The notes beneath the pieces are model-generated. The model searched no databases. It was not told where the DNA came from and was given only the letters and a program-made list of their open reading frames with translations. Positions 6,528 to 14,977 of a DNA stretch of 29,548 bases are shown piece after piece. The stretch spans positions 1 to 29,548 of the IMG/VR virus record IMGVR_UViG_3300031766_000043. One strand, given 5' to 3'. Each line of letters starts with the position of its first letter. Positions within the stretch are counted from its first letter, which is position 1. The DNA is from a virus. The position numbers were made by a program, and so were the translations under genes.

Positions 6528-8299
6528 TATACAATTACTTCAACGTCATTCTCATAACTTGTAAATCCGTTCTCTTTTACTACTTTAAGAACATTGTTAA
6601 CTCTACCAATTAATTCGTCTTTATGTGATATTAAGTAAATGTTCTTTTCTCTTTCTCTGGCCATCTTTTTAAGTACGCCTATTGAATTCTCAACACCGTT
6701 TGAATCCATGCCGCTGTCTATAAGTTCATCAATAAACAGCAAATTAATATTCTGATATAAACTTTCCCAAACATCTCTAAACGCAAAACTCATACCAAGT
6801 ATAAGTCTATTACGTTCGCCTCTTGACAAGTTATCAAAGTCTAAGTCTTGACCTAGTTGTGTAATTTCTACACTTAGATCATTTAGGAATGTAACGCTAT
6901 GCGGTAAGCCTAGTTTGTCAAGATAGTATGTAAGTCTATTGTTTAAGTATGCTAAGTTTTGATCAATAATTTTCTTACGTATAAAGCTATCTTTATTTGT
7001 AAGTAATTTAAGTAAAAACTCTTGGTGTTCTTTTTGTGATGTTAACGAGTTAACTATTTCCCAATCAATTTCTTGTTTTGCACTATTTTCAAGATCATCA
7101 ATTTGTTCTTGATAAGGATCATTTTCGTCTTTTTTATTGTTCCATGCTTGTGTTAAATTATCAACATTACTTCGGTGATCATATGCTTCTTTTGAAGTTT
7201 CATAGAACGTTGTTGGACGTCCGTTGATATCACCAATAGCTGATAGTTCACTAATTACAACATTTAATTTATCTGAGACTTCTGTAAGATATGAATCAGC
7301 ATCTGTAAGTTCTTTAGATTTTTTATCTAAAATTTCTTCTTTCTTATCAGCATGTAGTTCTTGTCCACATGTATAACACGTAGCACTGTTTAATTCTAAG
7401 ATGTCTTTTTCGACTTTTGACACAGACTTTGTAGCACGTAACTGTGCTGTCTCGAGTGTGCTTTTTTCTTTATTAAGAGCCATAATAGAATTATTTAATT
7501 CTGACCAGTTTGTTAGTTTTTCATGTAGCTCTAGTTCTTTTTCGATATCTAAATGTTCTAGTTCTTCAATTGCTTCTTTTAGTTTTATAACGTCTGTAGT
7601 GCGTTTGCCAAGCCATGCTTTTTGCTTACTTTGCAAACTTACAATAGTTTCGTCAATCTTTTCATTTGCTGTCTGTAATGCATTAATACGCATTGTTTCT
7701 TGACTTAGATCGTCCTTAGTAACTTTTATATCTTCTTTAAGAACATCTGCTTTTTCAGACAGTATTGTAATACCTAAAAGTTGTTCAATAATTGCTCTTT
7801 GATCGTTAGTACGCATACTTAAGAACGGCTCTGTGTATGTGTTTAGTGCAACAATGTGCTTAAACATATCATGGCTCATTCCTAGTAAATGATCTATTGA
7901 TTCTTGAGTCTTACGACTATCGCCTTGTGATTCGTCTATGTCAACTTGTTCTTCATTGTTAATGTAGAACTTTAATAAGTTTGGTGATCTACCACGTTCA
8001 ATGCGATATTGTAGATTGTCTTTCTCAAAAGAAAGTGTGACTAACATACCTTTAGAATTAGTTTTGTTAATTAAATTGTTTTTTCTAATATTAGTTAGTG
8101 CTGTTCCATAGAGTGCATAACTTAGTGCATTAATAATTGTAGTCTTACCTGTGCCGTTACGTGATCCGCTATCGTCTCCGCCTTGGTCTAAGTTTTCGCC
8201 TAGTACTAATGTAAGTTGTTGTTTATCGAAATCTACAGCCTGTGTCTGATTTCCAACACTCATAAAGTTCCTTACTGTAAGGTCCTTAATTTTAATCAT
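6527..8299 (-). CDS. 46: Recombination endonuclease subunit gp46 (Rad50/SbcC-like ATPase)
   Basis: This 590-residue SMC-type ATPase pairs with gp47 to resect DNA ends for phage recombination-dependent replication and host DNA breakdown. Visible parts in order: an N-terminal ATPase lobe with an extended Walker A (G34 to GTGKTT, 49-54); coiled coil (about 180-300); a zinc hook CYTCGQ with C308 and C311; returning coiled coil; the ABC signature LSRGERNRLILG (about 490); and Walker B LLFIDELID (about 518) with the D-loop and a final ISHKDEL histidine switch. The Walker A loop carries an insertion (DQGGDDSGSR) similar to other T4 family members. Its start overlaps the end of gp47 by eight bases and its stop overlaps the next start, so translation is coupled. 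Confidence 0.96.
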   Translation of the reverse strand: MIKIKDLTVRNFMSVGNQTQAVDFDKQQLTLVLGENLDQGGDDSGSRNGTGKTTIINALSYALYGTALTNIRKNNLINKTNSKGMLVTLSFEKDNLQYRIERGRSPNLLKFYINNEEQVDIDESQGDSRKTQESIDHLLGMSHDMFKHIVALNTYTEPFLSMRTNDQRAIIEQLLGITILSEKADVLKEDIKVTKDDLSQETMRINALQTANEKIDETIVSLQSKQKAWLGKRTTDVIKLKEAIEELEHLDIEKELELHEKLTNWSELNNSIMALNKEKSTLETAQLRATKSVSKVEKDILELNSATCYTCGQELHADKKEEILDKKSKELTDADSYLTEVSDKLNVVISELSAIGDINGRPTTFYETSKEAYDHRSNVDNLTQAWNNKKDENDPYQEQIDDLENSAKQEIDWEIVNSLTSQKEHQEFLLKLLTNKDSFIRKKIIDQNLAYLNNRLTYYLDKLGLPHSVTFLNDLSVEITQLGQDLDFDNLSRGERNRLILGMSFAFRDVWESLYQNINLLFIDELIDSGMDSNGVENSIGVLKKMAREREKNIYLISHKDELIGRVNNVLKVVKENGFTSYENDVEVIV

Positions 8300-9314
8300 G
8301 TGCTAATCCGTTATAAATTTCTAAAAGTTTTACTTTATCAAATGATTCTGTATCTAGCTCTGCTATCTCACTTGCAACAATTTGATCAACACTAACAAAT
8401 GTGCTAATGTCTAAGTCTGTCGTTATTTCTTCAATTTGAGATTGAGGAATAAGTGTAATTTCTCTACATTTATAATCTCTTATAAATGTTTCTTTGATAA
8501 AACTTGCTTCTTCATAACTAATGTCAATATCAAGTTCTACACGCAGATACATTCTGCTTTTGATAAGTGTGCTTTGTTCATCGATTAATTTTGAAAGTTT
8601 TACAGTTCGATATTTTGGACAATCTTTCCAATTGATATATTCTGGTTCTAAATCATTTTCACGATCGAGTATCATCATACCACGTTCGTCGTCCCATGCG
8701 TCTGCATAGTTGTGCGGAAATGCATTACCAATATAATGTATTTTTCCTTGCGTTTGTCTTTTGTGAAAGTGTCCACTAAACACATAGTCTTGATTTGCAA
8801 AATGTTGCTTGTTAAGATCGCCACCATGATCGGGCATCTTAACCATTGCATTCATATAAAAACTAGGAAGTTCAAAGTGACCGAACATATACTTTGCTTT
8901 ACACTTTTGTATTTTCTTCCATTCGTCGCCTACTAGCCAAGGAACAAGTGCAACATCTTCTTCAACCATCATTTCGTCAACAAATGTGATACCAGGAATA
9001 TGTTTTGCAAATGCTGTTGAATTTACATCTCTTTTGTCTTTATAATATAAATCGTGGTTACCGTCAAAAAAGTAAAACTTTTCAAATGCATTACCTAGTT
9101 TTTCCATAGACCGTATAGTTGCGTCCATAGTTGTAAGGTTAAGGCTATTTCTATTGTGGTGCCAATCACCACAGAATATACCTGTTTCACAGTTATTCTT
9201 CTTTGCTTCTTCGATATACCAGTCTATAAATTCTTCACAATCATCGTTATGAATACGTGAATTACTTTTTAGACCAAAATGGATATCAGTAAAGACAGCG
9301 GCTTTCTTAAACAA
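8292..9314 (-). CDS. 47: Recombination endonuclease subunit gp47 (Mre11/SbcD-like nuclease)
   Basis: This 340-residue calcineurin-like metallophosphoesterase is the nuclease partner of gp46. All five phosphoesterase motifs are visible: TDIH (D10, H12), GDWHH (D50), GNHD (N86, H87), GHFE (H146) and GHFH (H182, H184), which together bind two metal ions. The C-terminal 120 residues correspond to the capping and Rad50-binding region. The start is TTG at 9312-9314, chosen because GGAGGA sits six bases upstream and the nearby ATG is out of frame and soon meets a stop. A perfect consensus promoter lies 30-60 bases upstream, overlapping the end of gp55, so this gene and gp46 can be transcribed apart from gp55. 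Confidence 0.95.
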   Translation of the reverse strand: MFKKAAVFTDIHFGLKSNSRIHNDDCEEFIDWYIEEAKKNNCETGIFCGDWHHNRNSLNLTTMDATIRSMEKLGNAFEKFYFFDGNHDLYYKDKRDVNSTAFAKHIPGITFVDEMMVEEDVALVPWLVGDEWKKIQKCKAKYMFGHFELPSFYMNAMVKMPDHGGDLNKQHFANQDYVFSGHFHKRQTQGKIHYIGNAFPHNYADAWDDERGMMILDRENDLEPEYINWKDCPKYRTVKLSKLIDEQSTLIKSRMYLRVELDIDISYEEASFIKETFIRDYKCREITLIPQSQIEEITTDLDISTFVSVDQIVASEIAELDTESFDKVKLLEIYNGLAHD

Positions 9315-9345
9315 AGTCAGTCCTCCATTAGGCTTCTATGTTAGT

Positions 9346-9374
9346 ATTATAGCGGAACAATTAAGCGTTGTCAA
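9346..9374 (-). promoter_or_regulatory. Perfect consensus sigma-70 promoter for gp47-gp46
   Basis: On the minus strand TTGACA (9369-9374) and TATAAT (9346-9351) are separated by exactly 17 bases (9352-9368), the ideal bacterial housekeeping promoter. The -35 element lies inside the last codons of gp55. The leader to the TTG start of gp47 would be only about 25 bases. An early promoter used by unmodified host polymerase is the natural reading. Confidence 0.88.
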
Positions 9375-10221
9375 CCGGTTTTTTATCTTTAAAGATTGTA
9401 ATCGGTGCTTGTTCGTTACGTTTTACACTTGCTTCCCATTCGCCTTGTGCTTGTCTTGTATAAGAAGGATTAAGATCGTTCATCTCTAAAATGTCGTCTC
9501 TAATGTTTTGATTACGTTTTTCAATGTTAATAACACGTACAAAACTGTTAGTTACAGCCGCCGTGTAGTAAGCAAAAGGATTGTTTGATTTTGACTCGTC
9601 AAATTGTAGTCCAATCTGTGCTAACTGAAGTATTGCTTGTCCCTTCATTTCATCGTTATAAGTGTAACCACGTACATTACCACGTGTAGCATATCTATCA
9701 ACTAACTTCAACCACATAGTAGCAAGTGTGTTTGTTGCTTTGCCGTGTGTCTTGTCAAAGTGTCCGTTGTCCATACCACCGACCCAATGACTTTTACCAA
9801 CTAAAATAAGATCACCTTCGTCATTAAATTTGTAATGATGAAATGGTGGAAAGTTAAGTTTAGTCTTAGTGTCTGCTATAGTTTTAGGATTTTTCTTACG
9901 TCCTGGTTCTTCTGGAATATGATCAAATGTCATAACACGGAAGATTAGTTCTTCCTTTGTTATCTTTTTCCAATCAACTTCACACTCAGCTTGTTTGACC
10001 TTTTCGCCGGCCATTTTACGTCTCTCATATTCAGCTGAACTGAGTCTTTTTGCTTTTGCTCTTTTTGCTTCTGCGATTGTCAGTCTATTAATTTTAGCTA
10101 CATCTAATAGTATCAAATCGTACTGATGATACGTAGATTCCACATAACTATTAAAAGTGTTCTTAGATTTATGGATTTCTGACAATATGTCCTTATTATT
10201 AAGGTAATTACGTTTTCTCAA
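9361..10221 (-). CDS. 55: Late-transcription sigma factor gp55
   Basis: This 286-residue protein contains the conserved gp55 core at residues about 165-240, with YNDEMKGQAILQLAQIGLQF followed by DESKSNNPFAYYTAAVTNSF and VRVINIEKRNQN, corresponding to sigma region 2. gp55 directs host RNA polymerase to TATAAATA-type late promoters and contacts the sliding clamp. T4 gp55 has 185 residues; the extra length here is an N-terminal region with a Lys/Arg/Ala-rich helix (about 48-75) and an unrecognised segment (90-160). Near the C-terminus QAPITIF (271-277) resembles a QxxIxxF clamp-binding motif. The start is TTG at 10219-10221, with GGAG seven bases upstream; no in-frame ATG is better placed. A perfect early promoter precedes it. 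Confidence 0.88.
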   Translation of the reverse strand: MRKRNYLNNKDILSEIHKSKNTFNSYVESTYHQYDLILLDVAKINRLTIAEAKRAKAKRLSSAEYERRKMAGEKVKQAECEVDWKKITKEELIFRVMTFDHIPEEPGRKKNPKTIADTKTKLNFPPFHHYKFNDEGDLILVGKSHWVGGMDNGHFDKTHGKATNTLATMWLKLVDRYATRGNVRGYTYNDEMKGQAILQLAQIGLQFDESKSNNPFAYYTAAVTNSFVRVINIEKRNQNIRDDILEMNDLNPSYTRQAQGEWEASVKRNEQAPITIFKDKKPVDNA

Positions 10222-10247
10222 TGGTATTCTCCAAGTTAATTAACACT

Positions 10248-10276
10248 ATTATAAACTACATACTTAATTATGTCAA
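10248..10276 (-). promoter_or_regulatory. Perfect consensus sigma-70 promoter for gp55
   Basis: On the minus strand TTGACA (10271-10276) and TATAAT (10248-10253) are separated by exactly 17 bases (10254-10270). The expected start near 10240 leaves a leader of about 20 bases with GGAG before the TTG start codon. It is the second ideal host-type promoter in the window. Confidence 0.88.
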
Positions 10277-10283
10277 CTAAATA
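10276..10283 (+). promoter_or_regulatory. Weak late-promoter-like motif before the baseplate cluster
   Basis: ACTAAATA matches six of eight bases of the T4 late element, about 22 bases before the likely start at 10305. It is the best candidate in the short divergent gap, and a large plus-strand cluster must start somewhere near. It abuts the -35 element of the opposing gp55 promoter. The motif alone is weak evidence. Confidence 0.35.
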
Positions 10284-10304
10284 ATACATATAGGAGATAT
10301 GAAA

Positions 10305-11186
10305 ATGGCATTTAATCCAGCAGATTTGGGCAAGACTGTAAAAACACAAGCAAACAAAGCACTTGGTGACTTAAAAAACCAAGCAGCTGCATCCGTGCAA
10401 GATGCATTGACTGGCGTCAGTACTGGCAACGGATTTTTAGATGGTATAAAAAATACTGTAGTCAACGAGCTGTTTAGTGCTGCAGGTTTTGCAAAACAGG
10501 CTAGAAGCATTAATTTACCTAGTTCTGAAAAAGGAAAAACAGATGCTAAAGTATCAGGATTTGAATCTACAAGTGCTGATCATGATTGGCGTGTAAAATT
10601 ATCAATGCCTCCTACAATTGACCCAACAACATCAACATTAATTGCACCTTTAGCTAAAACAGCTGGACTTTGTTTTCCTATAACTCCTACGATTATTGTA
10701 AGCCATAGTGCAAACTACAATACACTACAGCCTGTGCATACAAATTATCCTTTTCAAATCTACGAAAACAGTCAAGCAGATGACATTGTTATTACAGGAG
10801 AATTTCCAGTAGAAAATGCAGACGATGCAAAATACTGGATTGGTGCAATACATTATTTGCGTACTGTAACAAAAATGTTTTACGGTGAAAGCTCAGCAAA
10901 TGCAGGCGCACCACCGCCTATAGTAAGACTAAACGGCTATGGAGATTATATCTTTAATAATGTTCCTGTAGTTATATCAAACTTTACAGTTGACCTTCCG
11001 GCTGATGTTGATTATATTGCTACAAGTACACCAGGAGGCGATACTTCGTCAACATCATGGTGTCCTACAAACAGTCAGATATCAGTAACACTCAAACCTA
11101 CATTTTCTAGAAGAAGAACTAGTTCTTTTAATTTAAACACTTTTACTAACGGCGAATATATAGGTAGCGGGGAGGGCTTCATCTAA
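10305..11186 (+). CDS. Baseplate tail-tube initiator/cap protein (gp54/gp48-like)
   Basis: The preferred start is the second ATG at 10305 (293 residues, MAFNPADLGK), because AGGAG at 10292-10296 is eight bases upstream of it but only two bases from the ATG at 10299. The protein has a helical N-terminal arm (to about residue 60), a tail-tube-like beta domain containing LNGYGDYIFNNVPVVISNF (near 205-223), and a C-terminal end LNTFTNGEYIGSGEGFI. In T4, gp54 and gp48 form the rings between the hub and the tail tube and start tube polymerisation. Only one such gene is visible here, and I cannot decide whether it matches gp48 or gp54. It begins the plus-strand cluster and overlaps gp53 by one base (TAATG). 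Confidence 0.72.
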   Translation: MAFNPADLGKTVKTQANKALGDLKNQAAASVQDALTGVSTGNGFLDGIKNTVVNELFSAAGFAKQARSINLPSSEKGKTDAKVSGFESTSADHDWRVKLSMPPTIDPTTSTLIAPLAKTAGLCFPITPTIIVSHSANYNTLQPVHTNYPFQIYENSQADDIVITGEFPVENADDAKYWIGAIHYLRTVTKMFYGESSANAGAPPPIVRLNGYGDYIFNNVPVVISNFTVDLPADVDYIATSTPGGDTSSTSWCPTNSQISVTLKPTFSRRRTSSFNLNTFTNGEYIGSGEGFI

Positions 11187-11488
11187 TGGCAAATTACAAA
11201 TCATCAAGTCCTTGGCACAAAACACAATACAATAGGACCGGCGCATTAGATATACTTAGAATACGACCTATTCCAGCATCATCAGATGATGTACAATATA
11301 CAATTGAAACGCAATACACTAATAGACCAGACTTGTTAGCATATGACTATTATGGAACTCCAAAGTTATGGTGGGTGTTTGCACAAAGAAATATGGATAT
11401 TATCAAAGACCCAGTATTTGATATGTTAGCGGGTACAACTATATTCATTCCAGATCCTGCTAAACTTAAAAAATCTTTAGGAATATAA
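11186..11488 (+). CDS. 53: Baseplate wedge protein gp53
   Basis: This 100-residue protein carries the gp53-family segment RPDLLAYDYYGTPKLWWVFA (residues about 47-66) followed by QRN and a hydrophobic IFIPDP end. That arrangement resembles the LysM-like fold of gp53. gp53 joins neighbouring baseplate wedges to the hub and each other. T4 gp53 is about twice as long, so this is a short version like those in other marine T4-like phages. Start and stop are overlapped or adjacent to neighbours: TAATG with the gene before, and TAAATG with the hub gene after, indicating coupled translation. Confidence 0.88.
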   Translation: MANYKSSSPWHKTQYNRTGALDILRIRPIPASSDDVQYTIETQYTNRPDLLAYDYYGTPKLWWVFAQRNMDIIKDPVFDMLAGTTIFIPDPAKLKKSLGI

Positions 11489-14400
11489 ATGTCAATTAAT
11501 CCAAAGCAAATTATTGAAAATAAAGCAAAGACACTTACTAGCAATCTTAGTACGGCTGTTACTGATGCGGTGGCTAATGTTGATCTTTCTCAAAGCTTCG
11601 GCGACATGAAGAACGCAACAGGAAAAGTTTATGATGCTTCAGGTGCTGTTAGCGTACTTACAGATAAATTTTCTAAAATTGACGCAACAGGATTAACAAA
11701 TACAATAGGAGGATTTGGAAATTTAACATTACCGTCCTTAGCAAATTTAGGAGCCGACATTAATGCAATATATCCACCGGGACTCAATCAGTTTGCAAAC
11801 GCACTAGGAGCATCTTTACAAGGTAAGAAAGATAAACTTGTTGAACAAGTAATTCCGTTGGTTGATTCAATACCAATTGACATAGTAGATTATGCAGCTC
11901 AGGCACTTGATGGTGCTGTTGAAACAACAGTAGAAGAATATGCTTCAAAATTTGCAGACACTGTCAAAGGCTCAGATAGTTCCCCAGAGATAGAACCAAA
12001 AGGTCCGGGAATTGCATTAAAAAATCCTCTAAGAGCATTCAATAGTGTAAATTGTATATTTACTTTAGGATCGTTAACCGCTGACAGTGCAAATAATCCA
12101 TCAGATACATATCTTCAAAATGGCGCAGACTTTACTATCTTACGTAGCGGTGGCGGAGGTATTGATAACAAGCGTATACAAACAGCATATGACCAAATGG
12201 GTGATGAAAAAGCCAACCTAGAATATTTTATAGACGATTTTGAAATGGATGCTGTTGTAACAACTAATAGTAAAACAGGTGCAACACAAGCATTTAATAT
12301 TAGCTTTACTGTAAAAGAACCATACAGTATGGGAATATTTTTACAAATGCTACAGTCAGCGGCATTTGATGCAGGTTTTGAAAATTATCTACAATGCCCA
12401 TATTTGTTAGAACTTGATTTTGTAGGCTTTGGAGAATCTGATAAAAAATTAAATGAAATTAAACCAATGGCATTTTGTAATAGAAAAATACCTTTTAAAT
12501 TAACAAATATTGAGTTTGATGTTAATAATGGCGGTAGTACATATCAAGTATCATGCATACCTTGGAACGAACAATCTTTTGATGACGATGTACAGTTAAT
12601 AAAAGAACCTTTAAGTCTTACAGGAAATGACGTAGTTGAAATACTGTCAGTGGGCGAACAAAGTTTATCAACAGTAATTAATAATAGTTTACAAAAAATT
12701 GCTAAAGACTCATGCTCTACAGCAACTGATTTTTATCTTGTTAGATTCCCTTCACAGCGTACAGGCGATTATACAAAATCATATTTAAGAAGACCAGATA
12801 TACTAGATCAAGCCACAACAAATGCAGAAGCAAGGTCATCACGTAAAGGTGCCCAAACAGCAGATGAGGACGAAGTTGATAGTCTAACTAGCTTCTTTAA
12901 AAATATAGGTGCAGACACAACTAGTAGTGCATTATTAGAAACATTAAAATCAAGTTCTGTAAAAAATCTAAATAAAATAGGTGCAAGCCCAATGATATCT
13001 GATTATACCGAAGGCGGCGATAATCCGTTTGGTCTTGGGTTGTATGCTTATGACAAAGACACACACGTCTACAGTCGTAACGGCATAGAACTTACTATAA
13101 GCGATACCAATAGAATTTTTAAATTTAATCAAGGAACACCAATTACTAAGATTATTGAAGAACTAGTGATTGTTAGCGAGTACGGTAGAACAGCACTAAA
13201 AAGAACTGACGAAAAAGGCGAAGTAGATTGGTTTAGAATTGAGTCACAGTGTTTTGTTATAAGTGACAGACAACATGAAAGTGCAACAGGAACAATGCCA
13301 AAGATTTATGTTTATGATGTTGTTCCTTACAAAGTAGATGCAAGTAGATTTAGTGCGCCTAACCAAGCAGGCGCAGGACTAATTGAAAAAGCAAAGCATT
13401 GTGTTAAAACTTACAATTACATATATAGTGGCGCAAATGAAGATGTATTAGGATTTGATATTAAATTTAATGCCGCATTTTTCCAAGCAATACAAATGGA
13501 CATGGGACAATTAAATGCATCAAGTTTAGTTAACGATAGAGAAAAAACTGTTGTTACTCCAAAAAAGCCATCTTTAGGAAAACCAACAGCAGGAAACACA
13601 ATACCAGAAGGCACTACTAGATCGACTATAAAAGCCGGTAATTTTAATGGTGGTAGTTACAATAAACAATATGGTGAAGAAGTTGCTAAGATGTTCCATA
13701 ATGCTTTAGTTAACAGTAAAGTAGATTTAATTACAGCAAATTTAGAAATTTGGGGCGATCCTTATTTTATTCCTGACAGCGGATTAGGAAACCATACATC
13801 GGCTAGAGGCGGATCAAAAAATATAACATCTGGCGGCGCAATGGATCATCAAAGAAATGAAATAGATATTATTGTAAATTTTAGAACTCCAGTTGATTAT
13901 AACAATGACGGAACAATGTTTTTTCCAGGAGCAACTGTTGCTGTAGATAGTTTTAGCGGTGTGTACCAAGTTGTAAAGGTTACATCTTCAATTAGTGGAA
14001 ACCAATTTAAACAAACTTTAGAACTAGTAAGACGTAGAAATCAAAGTACAGAAGGTATTAGTAAAGTTAAAGCGGTAATTGAAAAACCAGCATGCCCGGG
14101 ACTTAACCCTAACGATAAAAATCCTAACGATGTTGCAGGAACTGATGCAATGGAGGATACTACAAATCGAAATAATGAAATAATAAAACCAACAGGTCCA
14201 AACGGTCCGTTAAAAACAATTACAACACCAAGCGGAAAAACAACACAAGTTGCTGCTGTAGTTGCAGATAAATTCCAAGGTTTAATTAACGAGTTAGAAA
14301 CTGATCTAGGTTATGAAATAACTACGTTAGGCGGATATGTACAGCGTAACACAGATACTGGTGTTCCTAGCTATCATGCTAGTGGACTTGCAATTGATAT

Positions 14401-14977
14401 TAATTCAAAAGATAATGGTATGATTCGCCCACGTCCAGAAGACGCTCCAGAACCTACAGATATGCCCGGAGACGGTACAGGAAGTTTAATGAGTGCGCTT
14501 GCATCTAAATATGGCCTAGGTTGGGGCGGTGACTGGAAAAGTGCAACAGATGCTATGCATTTTAGTGCAGCCACAAGTGAAGGTGGATCTTATGATTGGA
14601 CAAGAAACGGTCAAATACCAGGTGGAGTTGTAGGACCGCCTGAACCACCATCAGCAATGTCCGACGGGCAAGCAGGTGCTACAAACGATTCTGTTAGCGG
14701 AACAAAATCAACAACGCAAACAGCCCAATCAACACAAGCTGACACAACACTAAGGCCATATTTTCCACTTGATCCAGCTGATAACTTATATGATGTACAA
14801 AAAGGTAATAAGATTGCCGCTATTGCTTCGTTCTATACATCACGGGGCACAGCAACAAGTTCACCAGTAACACAAACTTCGTCCGGGGTTACCTATAATG
14901 AGTTTGGTGATCCAGTAAATACAAAGCCGTCACAAGCAGCAGAACAATTTGATCCAAATGCTACAGGAGCTCAATAA
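11489..14977 (+). CDS. gp27-like baseplate hub protein with C-terminal M15 peptidase domain
   Basis: This 1162-residue protein has a helical N-terminus (1-170), then long beta-rich hub domains (about 180-850) including YVYDVVPYKVDASRF and DGTMFFPGATVAVDSFSG segments typical of phage hub proteins. It ends in an enzyme domain at about 910-1045. That domain has SYHASGLAID with H963 and D970, and DAMHF with D1021 and H1024, matching the SxHxxGxAxD and (E/D)xxH zinc and catalytic signatures of M15 peptidases. The catalytic pair spacing equals D130/H133 of phage T5 endolysin. Such enzymes cut peptide links of peptidoglycan. The tail (1050-1162) is Thr/Ser/Gln-rich and low in complexity. Position before the gp5-like gene supports the hub role. 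T4 gp27 is only 391 residues and has no enzyme. Confidence 0.82.
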   Translation: MSINPKQIIENKAKTLTSNLSTAVTDAVANVDLSQSFGDMKNATGKVYDASGAVSVLTDKFSKIDATGLTNTIGGFGNLTLPSLANLGADINAIYPPGLNQFANALGASLQGKKDKLVEQVIPLVDSIPIDIVDYAAQALDGAVETTVEEYASKFADTVKGSDSSPEIEPKGPGIALKNPLRAFNSVNCIFTLGSLTADSANNPSDTYLQNGADFTILRSGGGGIDNKRIQTAYDQMGDEKANLEYFIDDFEMDAVVTTNSKTGATQAFNISFTVKEPYSMGIFLQMLQSAAFDAGFENYLQCPYLLELDFVGFGESDKKLNEIKPMAFCNRKIPFKLTNIEFDVNNGGSTYQVSCIPWNEQSFDDDVQLIKEPLSLTGNDVVEILSVGEQSLSTVINNSLQKIAKDSCSTATDFYLVRFPSQRTGDYTKSYLRRPDILDQATTNAEARSSRKGAQTADEDEVDSLTSFFKNIGADTTSSALLETLKSSSVKNLNKIGASPMISDYTEGGDNPFGLGLYAYDKDTHVYSRNGIELTISDTNRIFKFNQGTPITKIIEELVIVSEYGRTALKRTDEKGEVDWFRIESQCFVISDRQHESATGTMPKIYVYDVVPYKVDASRFSAPNQAGAGLIEKAKHCVKTYNYIYSGANEDVLGFDIKFNAAFFQAIQMDMGQLNASSLVNDREKTVVTPKKPSLGKPTAGNTIPEGTTRSTIKAGNFNGGSYNKQYGEEVAKMFHNALVNSKVDLITANLEIWGDPYFIPDSGLGNHTSARGGSKNITSGGAMDHQRNEIDIIVNFRTPVDYNNDGTMFFPGATVAVDSFSGVYQVVKVTSSISGNQFKQTLELVRRRNQSTEGISKVKAVIEKPACPGLNPNDKNPNDVAGTDAMEDTTNRNNEIIKPTGPNGPLKTITTPSGKTTQVAAVVADKFQGLINELETDLGYEITTLGGYVQRNTDTGVPSYHASGLAIDINSKDNGMIRPRPEDAPEPTDMPGDGTGSLMSALASKYGLGWGGDWKSATDAMHFSAATSEGGSYDWTRNGQIPGGVVGPPEPPSAMSDGQAGATNDSVSGTKSTTQTAQSTQADTTLRPYFPLDPADNLYDVQKGNKIAAIASFYTSRGTATSSPVTQTSSGVTYNEFGDPVNTKPSQAAEQFDPNATGAQ

